DNA of 64,000 bases, from assembly GCA_947095585.1 (NCBI GenBank), contig OX352765.1:29169821-29233820 (forward strand), read 5' to 3'. The position numbers and the translations under genes are program-made. The DNA is from Nephrocerus scutellatus. Its lineage: Eukaryota > Arthropoda > Insecta > Diptera > Pipunculidae. The notes below the pieces were generated by a model that did not search any database, was not told where the DNA came from, and saw only the letters and a list, made by a program, of their open reading frames with translations. Below, piece after piece: positions 43,630 to 54,720 of this stretch (position 1 is the first letter of the stretch; each line of letters opens with the position of its first letter).

Positions 43630-44087
43630 AGTCGTCATCATATCTGGCTCTACAGCCAGAGCCCCTCCACCTGTCCCAGTTTTGATCCGATGTCATCTAG
43701 TTTGGCATCCCTAAGCTCTATGGGCGCACTGTGCTACGCCATCCTTCCAGCGAAGGACTTACCGGCCTCGCTTTCGCGTACCATAAATCCTACCGCAAAG
43801 TACATTCCGAGCAGGATCCTCTTCACTCATGCAACCTAGGTGTCCTACCCACCGAAGCTTACCAAGATTAATTCTCTTCACGATGTCGACATTCCGATAA
43901 CGCTCGTAGATCTCATCCTTATACCAATGATCTTCTATATTTTATCCAACGAAATCATCCTTCGTCATATACGGGGCCAATAATTCTTCATAAGACTTTC
44001 CTCTCACATGCGGCTAAGAGGTCAGAATGCTTTATGCTAAGCACCCAAGTCTCGGAGCCATATGTGAGCAAGGGTATGACTATTGTT
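43630..44087 (-). pseudogene. LINE fragment, copy C (RT C-terminal part)
   Basis: It is similar along its length to copy B (31600-31930): the GCATCCCTAAGCTCT, CGCCATCCTTCCAGCG and AATCCTACCGCAAAG blocks occur in the same order. On the minus strand the right end reads TYGSETWVLSI-like sequence, the thumb region of the ADDIDIIGR-type RT. It is heavily broken. Confidence 0.7.
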
Positions 44088-44142
44088 GGCGCCATAGTTC
44101 AGTGGATAGGAGCATGGTCTGTCGCGCCGAATATTATTATTA
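44088..44142 (+). mobile_element. Internally deleted SINE
   Basis: A 5' head (GGCGCCATAGTTCAGTGGAT, box A-like) joins directly to the 3' body end (GGTCTGTCGCGCC) and an ATT tail. The middle, with box B, is missing compared with 465-760. It lies at the end of LINE copy C. Confidence 0.65.
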
Positions 44143-44379
44143 CTAGCAATCACCAGTGTCAATTTCTGTACGTTTGCTCTTTGTTAATTAAAGATGTAAT
44201 TTGTGAATTGACGTAATTGTGTCGTATTTTTTTTGCAAAATCCTTAACGAACTCTAGAAGGCCTAAATTTCGTAACACTACTTATGCATATTTTACGCAG
44301 AAGTTCATGCCGTCGAAATACATGCTCATTTCAATCTGGAAAAGCAATAAGTTAGCAAGAAGCAAGAAGGGCACTGGGT

Positions 44380-44810
44380 AAATGGCACATCATGACCAAA
44401 CTAGTGGAGAATTGCGGGGCAAAACTTAACAGACATTGCGACAACAACAAATTATTTACTTACGCACCGCTGTCTGATGGAAAAATCTCCCTGGCCTACG
44501 ACTGGCAAAGGACATTGTGGAAAACTACACCCACAGAGGTCTCACTTAATCCTATCACCTCACAGGTTTCCTAATAAGGCATTGCCTTATTATGGCTTCA
44601 AGAGGAATGCAGCTGCAGGCTGTGTCGAGTGGCGGAGCGGTCCTTGTGGCATTTTCTCAACATATGCTCGCAATATTGAAGTCCTAGTGGCATTATTTGA
44701 ATCCATTTCATATTATTGGCTTTTTAAGAGACAATGGTAAGAGGATGAGGTGCTTTAGGGTTTGGTATACACTATCACGGCGATACATGTCCGGAGAAAA
44801 CGCAATAGAT
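44380..44810 (+). pseudogene. Possible LINE 3' coding remnant
   Basis: Frames here give WQRTLWKTTPTEVSLNP, then CSCRLCRVAE...WHFLNIC, resembling the Cys/His motif that follows RNase H in LINE ORF2s. A stop and frame changes are present. I give this low weight. Confidence 0.35.
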
Positions 44811-47759
44811 ACTCATGGGTCGCAGTGCAAAAAAATTCTCCAAAACCAATCAATCAATCAACCACTTTATTGACACTTGTACGACTATTGACGGAGAGGA
44901 TTTGACACTTTACAATGTATCCCAAATAAAAATAGCAACATATCGATATAAAAATTTTGAATTGTATAAAACATCATATATTGAGAAAATCCAAGAGATA
45001 ATTTCTGTTTTAACAAAGCCACTAGTTTTTGGTTTGTTAAATGTAATTATAAATTTTTTCCGTAAAGATGTTCATATCCAATAATTCTTTGAAATACGGT
45101 GGCCCCATTTTCACTTAACTTCCACACAATCCCACTCTTGCTAAAACGTTAAAGTAGAACAGGAATACTGAACTTCTATTAACACATTGCAAACGAATTC
45201 CCTATCAAGTCAAATATGTTTGTTTTAAAAAACGTGTCCTTGATTAGAATCACAAAGAGTCTCTCGCTAGTTAGATGTACTGGACAATGATTAATGTCAT
45301 ATGCCTGTCACATACGCATTCGGCCATCCTGCTCTTGAATTTTTCTCTTATCGCCAGATACCACCACATCTTGCACAATTCAAACGCAACGCGGACGTAC
45401 CATCTTTGTCACCAGCATTATGCAGGTGACATGCGATGTCACCTGTTCCAAGCCATCTAAAAGGAATTCTCACAGCAAAACACGTTGTGTAAATGACTGA
45501 AATTCTCTGGAGTTTTCTCTGTGATGTCGTGTGTTATTTGCGCGATCAGGTTGGCTGAAAACGTGAATGGTGCGCAAATTCTTGCACTTTACACGCAGTT
45601 CCGATCTGTCTATGTCTGATCTGCGTGGCATGTACCCTAACTAGTCCAACGATCGCACAGACTAGATACAAACATCACCACGTATGCACCATCATCGTCA
45701 TCATTCACTTTGACTTCACTCCAATGAATTATGATGAGGAGAGTGAGACTGCTGACTGATGGTTCCTAGTTGTTATTCCGATTGCATTCGGAAAAAGTCC
45801 GATTAGATTTTTAGCCATTTTCAGTAAACAAGACGCGTATACAAATGAAATTTATTGCTCATAATTTCTCGGAAGTTCTTTTTGTAACAGTAATAAGATT
45901 TTGGTTTTTTGGTTTTTGTCTGCAAACATTCTACTAAATTCTGTTTAATGTTTTTTTTTCAAAGGAAATTGTAACTCCGCCAAACCGCCAGAGACAATTT
46001 TCACGTAATTGATCGATGTCACAGTTAATGCTAAAATAAAAAAAATTTAAATGATCAAGTGGTTGCGCGTATGTGATTCCCGTTCTGTTGATGCCAATGC
46101 AGACAGTGGGGAGCCATGGCGCACTTTCAAAGATGGTCCGGTTTTTGCCGACATGGTAATTTTTTAATGACTCATAACTCCTTTATTATCTTGTCTGTTG
46201 GTTTTGTAAGTCGAGCGTTCACGGCATTTCTCTATTAGATCCAGCATTAGGTAAAGGTGTTTCAGTGCAAAGTTAGTATTGCGGTTTGTTTTTTGGGACA
46301 ACTCGATATAAGTTCAAATAGTAGGTTATATTGACACAGTTCACGCCCAATTACTTGTGGACAATTTTGGTCACCAGTTCAATGCACGCATTCTATATAT
46401 TTCTAACGAGAATTCTTTTATGACACTAGAGCGTCTGTTTTTTGTTTGTTTTGTTATTTCACTTCTTGGTAGAGGGTTTATTTTAGTGCCACGAACTAGC
46501 GTGCTTTTTCTCTTCAATTAACTCGTAAGAATATTAAATTCCCCAAGCTGAAATACAACATCCACATTTGGAGAGGAGGTTCTTCAGACAAAAACAAAGC
46601 CAGGCAGAGAAAAATTAGTAATTTGTCAGTATCCATGGGGAACAAAGTTTTCCTCGTCTCTGCCGATCGGTATCCATTTATATGTCAAACGACCCATCTC
46701 TTTTTCGTTTTCGCAAATTTCTAACCCTTTGCTATTTTGGTCCATTTTTATTTTTCTTCCTTTCATTCACCGCTGCTGCAAAAACAAATGTTCTAGCTCT
46801 TATCGACTAACTTTGACCATTTAGACAGGTACATTGGAGTTTCCATAAACTGATATTACTCGTACCTTACCTTGTACTGGCAGTTTATAACAGCTTGTTC
46901 TCCACGGAAGCTGCTGTTCATCAATTCATTTGCTTTGTATCTAATCTTCCCATTCCTGATTACATCCTGATTACAATAATTTTCTGGGCATTTCTCGCGT
47001 CACATATGACCTAATATGATTACTTATAACTTAAGGAGAATTATTGCTTTGAAAGATGAAAGCTAAAACTTGTTTGGCTAAGTCTATGCTAAAAGAAGAC
47101 CAGCAAGACATTGACGTAATTCATTTGTGTGCAGAGCAGAGCCATTACTCTGGGGAAACTTGAACTGACTGAGTCATGCGCAATTTATTGTGGATGGATG
47201 GATGGAGCGTTACCCCATCGTCTACATTTCATCTTGGTGTGTTGATTGATTACTTCAATACAAGTATTTATTAAGATTGCAGATTGGGCTCCCCACTAGC
47301 TGAGTATGCTCGCATTTATAATATTATTGCAGCCGATCGATCCTTTTAGAACTAAATTGATTACCATTTAGAGAAGAGAGAGCTTGTAATTTATCTTATC
47401 GCAGATGTTTCAAACTTCTATTTCAGATACGAAAACTACATAGCTATAACATCACTATACATAATAATATTGATAATAAAGTTTTATTTTACGGATAATC
47501 TGACGGCAGTTGATAGAGTTGAAATAATCTTTTGGAATTATATTGAATATTTAGTACTCGGTACATGTTTGCAAGGATTCAACAAGGATAGGGAATTTGC
47601 ATTCAATTGTTCAAGGTTTTAATCTGCAAAATTGAAGTTTTCTTTTATGTAGATATATTCCTAAAGTCCTAAACATAAAATGTTCCTAACTCCTAAACTA
47701 CGTTCAGGAGCATACATCATTAACCAGTCAGTACTTTCCCAACTGCCTTGCACAGTTAA
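44811..47759. other. Unassigned AT-rich DNA
   Basis: I recognise no gene or mobile element. The open frames at 44815-45084 and 45275-45460 have no motif. Confidence 0.45.
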
Positions 47760-50560
47760 TATGTTTCATCAAGCTGTGCGGAGGTACCAGTAGGATGATC
47801 TGACCAAACGGCTCTAGGACATCAAATCAGGCCCTGATGCTTTTAATAAGCTAAACTTTCTGGTCGGAAAGCGTATTTCAATTCCAGAGAATATCACCAT
47901 TGAAGATCGAACAGAATCCAGCGCTGCAGAAAAAGCCGAAACCTCTGCCTGCCATTTTGAAAGGAGCTTTACCTACCACCAACGCATATTCCATATTTTT
48001 TGGAAGAGGTGGGAAGTCTGGTAGAAGACCCACTTCTCCAAGTAATCCTGTAGTGCGGTTTAGTGAATAAAACTCTGCTAGCGCACCCGTAGACGTCGAT
48101 ATGTTTACTAGAACAGCTGTTGTCAGTGATTTGATTATGAGTGGAAACTCAAAAAACTCATCAGGGTCAGACGGGATTTTTTAACTTTTTGCTTAAAAAG
48201 TTACCGGGTATAGCAATTTTGATGTTAACTATCATTTTCAACAATTGCCTAAACAATGTTTTCTTTCCAGACAACTTAAATGTGGCCAAATTAGTACCAG
48301 TACCCAAGAAAACTGACCGCACCAGCGTAACTGATTACCGTCCAGTAGCTTTACTGTGTTGTATCAGTAAAGTATTGGAATCATTGATCCGTAAAAAGAT
48401 CAATACGTTTTGTTCGGAAATAAACCTTATTCCATTCTTTCAGTTCGGGTTCCGACTTCCGAGAGAAGCACTCTACGCTGCAACCTCTGCTGAAGCTTCA
48501 GACCTCACTAAATGTCTGAACGTCAAAAGTAGTACAGTAGCCTATTTACTAGACATCGAAAAAGCTCTCGATAGCGTTTGGACAAACGGGCTACTGTACA
48601 AACATATTAGTTTTGGTTTTCCTAACTATTTTGTGAAAATAATTAAAAAATTTCTTTTTAACAGGGTTTTTTTTTGTACAGGTGTACGGAAGCCCATCGA
48701 CAAGGAAAAGGATTAAAGCCGGAGTTCCTCAAGGTTCCAGACTTGGACCAGTTCTGTTTAGCATTTTTACAGCGATCAACCAACCAATATAGCCGAAACA
48801 AGGACCATGCTTTTCGCGGATGACTTCATCCGTTCATATGCCGTTTCCCGCTCTCCTGATATAGCTGCCCGAAAAGTGGAGGAACACCTCCGAAATCTTT
48901 GGGACTACTACCTGAAGTGGGGACTAAATATCAACGCCAACAAAACGTAACTCATCTGCTGCCGAGTACCAGCAACCATAACATGGATACGAATTTTCGG
49001 AAGCCGGTGCAGAGGCTTAAAAATCACCCTTCCGGATAACACGAACACCAAGTCAGAAACTAACTACTTGGGAATCATCTTTACCGAGAGGCTCAAGTTT
49101 GATTCTCACATCGATCAAACAATGAAGAAAGCCAACTACGCTCTTCATTTGGTACGCCCACTTCTAAGAAGGCGAAACGAACTATCCAACAACACCAGGC
49201 TGCTCATCTACAAGCAGCTTATCAGGCTAGTGATAACCTATGGCTATCCCATATGGTTCACCGTCTCACCAACAACGATGAAGCATATCTCCCTATTTCC
49301 AAGTCCTGAGATGCAAGGACTGAGAAACGTGGAAATCGAGCCAAGTCATGTACCAAAGTATTGGAATCATTGATCCGTAAAAAGATCAATACGTTTTGTT
49401 CGGAAATAAACCTTATTCCATTCTTTCAGTTCGGGTTCCGACTTCCGAGAGAAGCACTCTACGCTGCAACCTCTGCTGAAGCTTCAGACCTCACTAAATG
49501 TCTGAACGTCAAAAGTAGTACAGTAGCCTATTTACTAGACATCGAAAAAGCTCTCGATAGCGTTTGGACAAACGGGCTACTGTACAAACATATTAGTTTT
49601 GGTTTTCCTAACTATTTTGTGAAAATAATTAAAAATTTTCTTTTTAACAGGGTTTTTTTTTGTACAGGTGTACGGAAGCCCATCGACAAGGAAAAGGATT
49701 AAAGCCGGAGTTCCTCAAGGTTCCAGACTTGGACCAGTTCTGTTTAGCATTTTTACAGCGATCAACCAACCAATATAGCCGAAACAAGGACCATGCTTTT
49801 CGCGGATGACTTCATCCGTTCATATGCCGTTTCCCGCTCTCCTGATATAGCTGCCCGAAAAGTGGAGGAACACCTCCGAAATCTTTGGGACTACTACCTG
49901 AAGTGGGGACTAAAGATCAACGCCAACAAAACGTAACTCATCTGCTTCCGAGTACCAGCAACCATAACATGGATACGAATTTTCGGAAGCCGGTGCAGAG
50001 GCTTAAAAATCACCCTTCCGGATAACACGAACACCAAGTCAGAAACTAACTACTTGGGAATCATCTTTACCGAGAGGCTCAAGTTTGATTCTCACATCGA
50101 TCAAACAATGAAGAAAGCCAACTACGCTCTTCATTTGGTACGCCCACTTCTAAGAAGGCGAAACGAACTATCCAACAACACCAGGCTGCTCATCTACAAG
50201 CAGCTTATCAGGCTAGTGATAACCTATGGCTATCCCATATGGTTCACCGTCTCACCAACAACGATGAAGCATATCTCCCTATTTCCAAGTCCTGAGATGC
50301 AAGGACTGAGAAACGTGGAAATCGAGCCAAGTCATGTACCAATAGACACATCAGAGGATTTACAGATGCTCGATTTAATGATATCTTTAACAATCAAAAA
50401 GACTCCTTCTGCGAGAAGGCCTTTGTGTAATGGAAAACTTAAACCAACACTACATAGGCTGAAGTTCGCCCTGCTTATACACCGCTTTATATTTTTATTT
50501 TTTTTTAATTTAAAATTATTGTTAAAAATTTAATTCCCGTAAAAATAAATAAATGATTAA
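47760..50560 (+). pseudogene. LINE ORF2 (Jockey/CR1-like) with a tandem duplication
   Basis: From 47790 the plus strand gives a pre-RT region (FNKLNFLVGKRISIPENI), then VAKLVPVPKKTDRTSVTDYRP and ISKVLESLIRKKI. FQFGFRLPREALYAATSAEA (degraded from QFGFR...ST) and YLLDIEKALDSVW follow. The motif set VPQGSRLGPVLFSIF and an intact FADD box come next (near 48806-48820), then YYLKWGLNINANKT, NYLGIIFTERLKFDSHID and a C-terminal part ending near 50533. Frames change several times, so it is inactive. The RT part from 48369 is present twice. It is the only RT remnant in the window whose catalytic Asp pair is unchanged. Confidence 0.85.
48369..50340 (+). repeat. 986-bp direct tandem duplication within the LINE
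   Basis: Unit 1 (48369-49354) and unit 2 (49355-50340) abut with no spacer. I noted only about three differences by eye (for example AAAAAATTTC against AAAAATTTTC, ACTAAATATC against ACTAAAGATC, CTGCTGCC against CTGCTTCC). It starts at the RT motif KVLESLIRKK and ends in the thumb region. Only two or three bases of homology (AA) lie at the junction. Confidence 0.95.
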
Positions 50561-50863
50561 GTAGTCAAAAATATTATTTAGTAATAAGCAATACGAAAAA
50601 AAGACAATGTAAATAAGTCGGGCCCCTTTTGTTGAGCCGACACTTATTAATATTAGTTATAAATTGATTTTAAGTCAAAATACTTAAATGCTTAATAAAA
50701 TATCTTAATCTTAAAAAGCTGATTAAAAGAAAGACTCTTGTCAAAAATTACTTCAAGATCTTTAAATAGCTCAGCTCTTAAAATAATAAAGTTATTTAAA
50801 GTATAAAATGCCAAATTAGGAAATGTTATCCTATCAGTAGTACATTTAAGGTATTAGTATTAT
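50561..50863. other. AT-rich spacer
   Basis: This is possibly the 3' untranslated part of the preceding LINE. I see no gene. Confidence 0.4.
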
Positions 50864-51270
50864 TTAAGGTGAGATAATTTTTGTGAAATTATTTAAATCG
50901 ATCTGAAAGCATTCAGAATCATACAAATTTCTTATAGTAGCGAAAAATTTACAAGCATCGGCATACATCAGAAATGAGGAAGATTTTAAAAATTTCGGTA
51001 ATTCATTTAGAAAGAGCAAAAATTGGACAGGACCCAAATGAAAACCTTCAGGTACTCTAGGTAGAAGAAACAATTATTTGCCTGGAATACAAATAACCGA
51101 TAACTACCTTTGTGAAGACCAATAAGATTTAAGCCATAACAAAAAGCATCCACCAAAACCTAAGTCTTCTAACCTAGGAACCAACAGGGATATGTTGACA
51201 CGACTAAAAGCTTTAACACAATCAGTATAAACTACGTCAACTTGATTAGGTTTGTCATTTTCTTTAAATC
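50864..51270 (-). pseudogene. LINE RT fragment (CR1/Jockey-like)
   Basis: The minus strand reads VDVVYTDCVKAFSRVNISLL (the VYLDFSKAFDRV block, about 51170-51245), then RVPEGFHLGPVQFLLFLNEL. The catalytic box is MYADACKFF (normally MYADDVKIF). One Asp is lost and frames change between the blocks. Confidence 0.75.
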
Positions 51271-51309
51271 AGTCATTCGAAAATTCAACCAAGTTAGTTA
51301 TTAATATCA

Positions 51310-51420
51310 GCTTACGAAACACTTAGATATTTGAGAAATATTTGGATCATTTGCAGATAAAGAGAAGAGTATAGGGCCAAGCATAGATCCATGTAAAACG
51401 CCAGTTTATACTATAAAAAA
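51310..51420 (-). pseudogene. Second small RT fragment
   Basis: The minus strand gives GVLHGSMLGPILFSLSANDP, a version of the GVPQGSMLGPILF RT block. It repeats a block already present in the neighbouring 50864-51270 remnant, so it comes from another copy. Confidence 0.55.
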
Positions 51421-52729
51421 GCAACAAGACTTTACTGCAAATATTCTTGACTTAAACCTAGAATTTTATCAACGACCAACTGTTCCAAAAGTGTACGGAG
51501 CGCTAATTTGAAGTTGTGCAATTAACTATCTCGGGTCTTTTGCTGCAATCGATTTAGTTATTAACTTAACTTGATATAAATATACAAGTACATAAACACC
51601 TAGTTGCTTCTATTTTACAATGTAAATTGAAACCCCTTTGATCAGGAATTTCAGTTTTCATTTATTGATGAAATATTCCATTGAATTAAAAAAAAGCGCC
51701 AATTTTCTGGTTTAAGAAATAGATGAACACACAAAAAAAAATAAAACAAATGGTATCCTAGTCCCACGTAAACTTCCTTTACATCTTCCACCGATTTGCA
51801 ACAATTTGCTTTCAACATCACGTGTCCGTCTCATCTGATTCCCACTTGCCCATTCAAAGTGTTCTTCCTTTGTGTGATGGAAAACTTCTTTAGGTCAGTA
51901 AGCAGGTCTGTTTGCCGCTCCGTGTCGTGTCGGTGAGTTGTTCGCGATAATTCAATGAATCTTCTGGCACGAGTTCGGTGTCTATTTCTCCTTGGCAGCT
52001 GGCGCATGGTTATTGCAGCATCAAGGTATTTAAGTTGTTGCCCAAGAAGGGCTTTCTGTATGGCGAATACAGGTTTCTAGAACAAAATAAACTCCGCAAT
52101 CAAGTTGATTGCGCAATCGACTTGATGTAAAATTGAGAAATCAGGTTACTTCGGTAGACATACGGGTGTAATGAGGTTACGCTTAGCGGTTCGTTATGTA
52201 TGAGAATTTGCATATGCAAATGCGCGATTTAAATTGTCATCTTATTTGAATCAATACTTCTGCGAATTTGCACGAAGGATTTATTTAAACCTTTGCTTAT
52301 TAGGAATTACGAGAAATTAGGAAAACATAAGAGTTTTGATATGATTTTTGATGTTTTTACTGTTTCAGTTAATTTTAAATATAAATTTCCCTATTTATTT
52401 ATTTAATTTATGAAGACTAGACTTAATAATAAAATTAATAGTAAAATAATAAAAAAAACATGAAATAATAATAATAAAATTATTACAATTTATAAAGTAG
52501 TATGAGTTCCAGCTACCAGAGCTTTCCACTTGATTATTAGGATGCAGCCAAGGTGCTCCATTTTTAACCAACGTTTGTTCTAAAATAATAGACAATATCT
52601 AACGCTCCATTATTAATTGTGTACTCATTGTGAATAGTATAGTCGTTATATCGATATTTCTCTTGAATACCTATGTTACCGACCTCCTAGCAAAATCCTC
52701 TTTGCTATTAAGGTAATTTCGAACTACAC
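51421..52729. other. Unassigned AT-rich DNA
   Basis: I see no recognised gene or repeat. Confidence 0.45.
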
Positions 52730-52960
52730 CAACAGCGGAAGCGATTGATTGGAGAGCACATCGCAAGAATGTCCTGCTTGTCACTTTTTGATTGTATTTT
52801 CCATAAGCGGTGCTGGAGATAAATAGACAGTTGCATGCCAACTCTCCAAGAATTCAATTCCCCCGCAATACTCGTGGTCTTTTATATGCTCATCTTCTTT
52901 CTTTCCTTTACTCCGCGGGGGAATTTCTACAAACGCCCGCCAACGAACTCGATTTATCGC
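52730..52960 (+). pseudogene. Possible LINE C-terminal fragment
   Basis: Plus-strand frames give HRKNVLLVTF, then RIQFPRNTRGLLYAHLLSFL, in the style of the last part of Jockey-type ORF2s. It is short and broken, and it is joined head to head with the next remnant. Confidence 0.35.
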
Positions 52961-52964
52961 CTGA

Positions 52965-53275
52965 AGTCTTAAGAGACGCCACTCGGTCCCCTGGGATATT
53001 GCTTCCTCTTCAATTGTCCTTTGCCATATGTTGCTAGGACGGCCAACTCGGCGGCTTCCTTATGGATTCCAGTCGAGCGCTAATTTCGTAATATCGTTCG
53101 CTGGCTATCTCAAAGTGTGGCCAATCCAGCTCCTGCTGCGCTATTCTCTACAAGTCTTGATTGATGATAATGTCCGGCCATCTTATTCTCAGTATCTTCC
53201 TTAATCCCTTGTTGACGAAGATTTTGAGGCGCTTCGCAATTGACTCTGAAACTTTCCACATTGCACGTTGAACCA
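52965..53275 (-). pseudogene. LINE RT C-terminal fragment (RTE/CR1-like tail)
   Basis: The minus strand reads LRKILRIRWPDIIINQDL, then RWIGHTLRKPANDITKLAL and GRPSNTWQRTIEEEA-like sequence. This is the conserved C-terminal tail of a class of animal LINEs. The pieces are in different frames. Confidence 0.65.
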
Positions 53276-53289
53276 GGCAATAGTCCTAG

Positions 53290-54720
53290 TGAGCTATAAG
53301 TCTAACATCATTTGTCCTCAAAATCATGAAGAGACTTATTGATGTTCACATTAGAGGCTGGCTAAGATTGTCTACCCCTCTGCACTCAAGTCAGTTTGCA
53401 TACAGGAATGCCATAATCACAGGCGCTGCCCTTAACTACATTGTAAAGAAGAAGGAACTTTTCGTTCCAAGGAATTGTCTCTGTGTGCCTTAATCGACAT
53501 TAAAGGCACATTCGATAACATTGACTACGACTCAATTGCGAGGGAAATAAGTAGCAGACGTATCGAAGTCTCGACCAATCATTGGATAAGGGTCATGCTT
53601 GAAATTCGAGATATTATTTTCTCCTCAAGTAATGTGTCTGTGTCTGTAACTAGAATTAAGGGATATCCTCTAGGAGGAGTGCTTTTTCCACTTCTATGGT
53701 CATTATAGTTATTAACAATCTACTAGTCGATCTACACAGTTCAGGCTACATTGCCATTGGTTATGCGGAAGATTTGGCGATTTTAATTAGTGGTAGCACT
53801 GCACGACTTTCACTAGTGTCATGCAATGTGCTTTACTACACGTGGTGAAGCAGAGAAATACTTTCCATCAATCCCTGCAAAACTGCTCTAGTGCCTTTCA
53901 CGAAAAGAAGACTGGTCGATTTGGGACCTATCAAGTCCACCATCGAACGGGCGACTAGGGCCACGAGTGGCAGTAGAAACTTCTATGGTAGAGTTTGGGG
54001 TCTAAATCTTAAAATGATACATTGGATGTATACAATGATAGTGAGACCCATTATCAAATACGCGGCCACCGTTTTATGGCCGAAAGTTCTTGAACCTTGA
54101 GAAACCAGTGACAATGTGGGACATCTGAAAATTCTTGACTCAATTCCGGAAAATTATATAATCTTCACTATTCCAGACATTATGGTCAGGGAGTACCGTT
54201 TCGTTGAGTTATTTAAGATAGCAACACTGGACTGGAACTCCACGCCCTTGAGATCTGCGCCAGGATTAATCTTAGCAAAGCCATTAACGGCACGAGAATT
54301 CATATCTTTTCCGATAGTCAGGCAGCACTTAATGGGCTGACGTCCAACTTAATGGACTCTTTGTAATTTAAATGCTTCTACAATGCACAGCAATCCCTTG
54401 CCAGAGATAACAGGGTGAAACTCCAATAGGTCCCTTGTCGTCAACGCTAATGTGGTGTTAACTAAGCTGCTGTCACAGCATTGATTAACCAGTGGGAAAA
54501 CAAACTTCGTCTGACTCACTGGAAAAATTTCCCAGGGTTGAGACTATCAAAAGAGGTCCCCACGGTAGAAGATCTAGCTGCACTTCCCCAACCGAACATC
54601 ACACTGAATCAGTTGGATGAAATCCGGCTCTCGGAAGAAGACGAGCTGCTGGAAGAGGTCCAGCATCTCGAAAAAAAGACAGAAGAGGGGCAGTCGCCCT
54701 TACTGCAAAATGAACATTGA
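53290..54720 (+). pseudogene. Decayed LINE ORF2 (R1/LOA-like) with RT and RNase H pieces
   Basis: The order on the plus strand is: LKIMKRLIDVHIRGWL, SSQFAYR, LCALIDIKGTFDNIDYDSI (53475 onward), IKGYPLGGVLFPLLWSL, the catalytic box as GYAEDLAIL (one Asp lost), PFTKRRLVDLGPI, and MIHWMYTMIVRPIIKYAATVLWP. A degraded RNase H region (54116-54340) follows, then INQWENKLRLTHWKNFPGLR (54481 onward). It shares block style with 2490-3895 and 58380-59260. The last ~60 codons (VPTVEDLAALPQPN, then Glu-rich) look unlike LINE sequence and may be a readthrough into flanking DNA. Confidence 0.8.
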
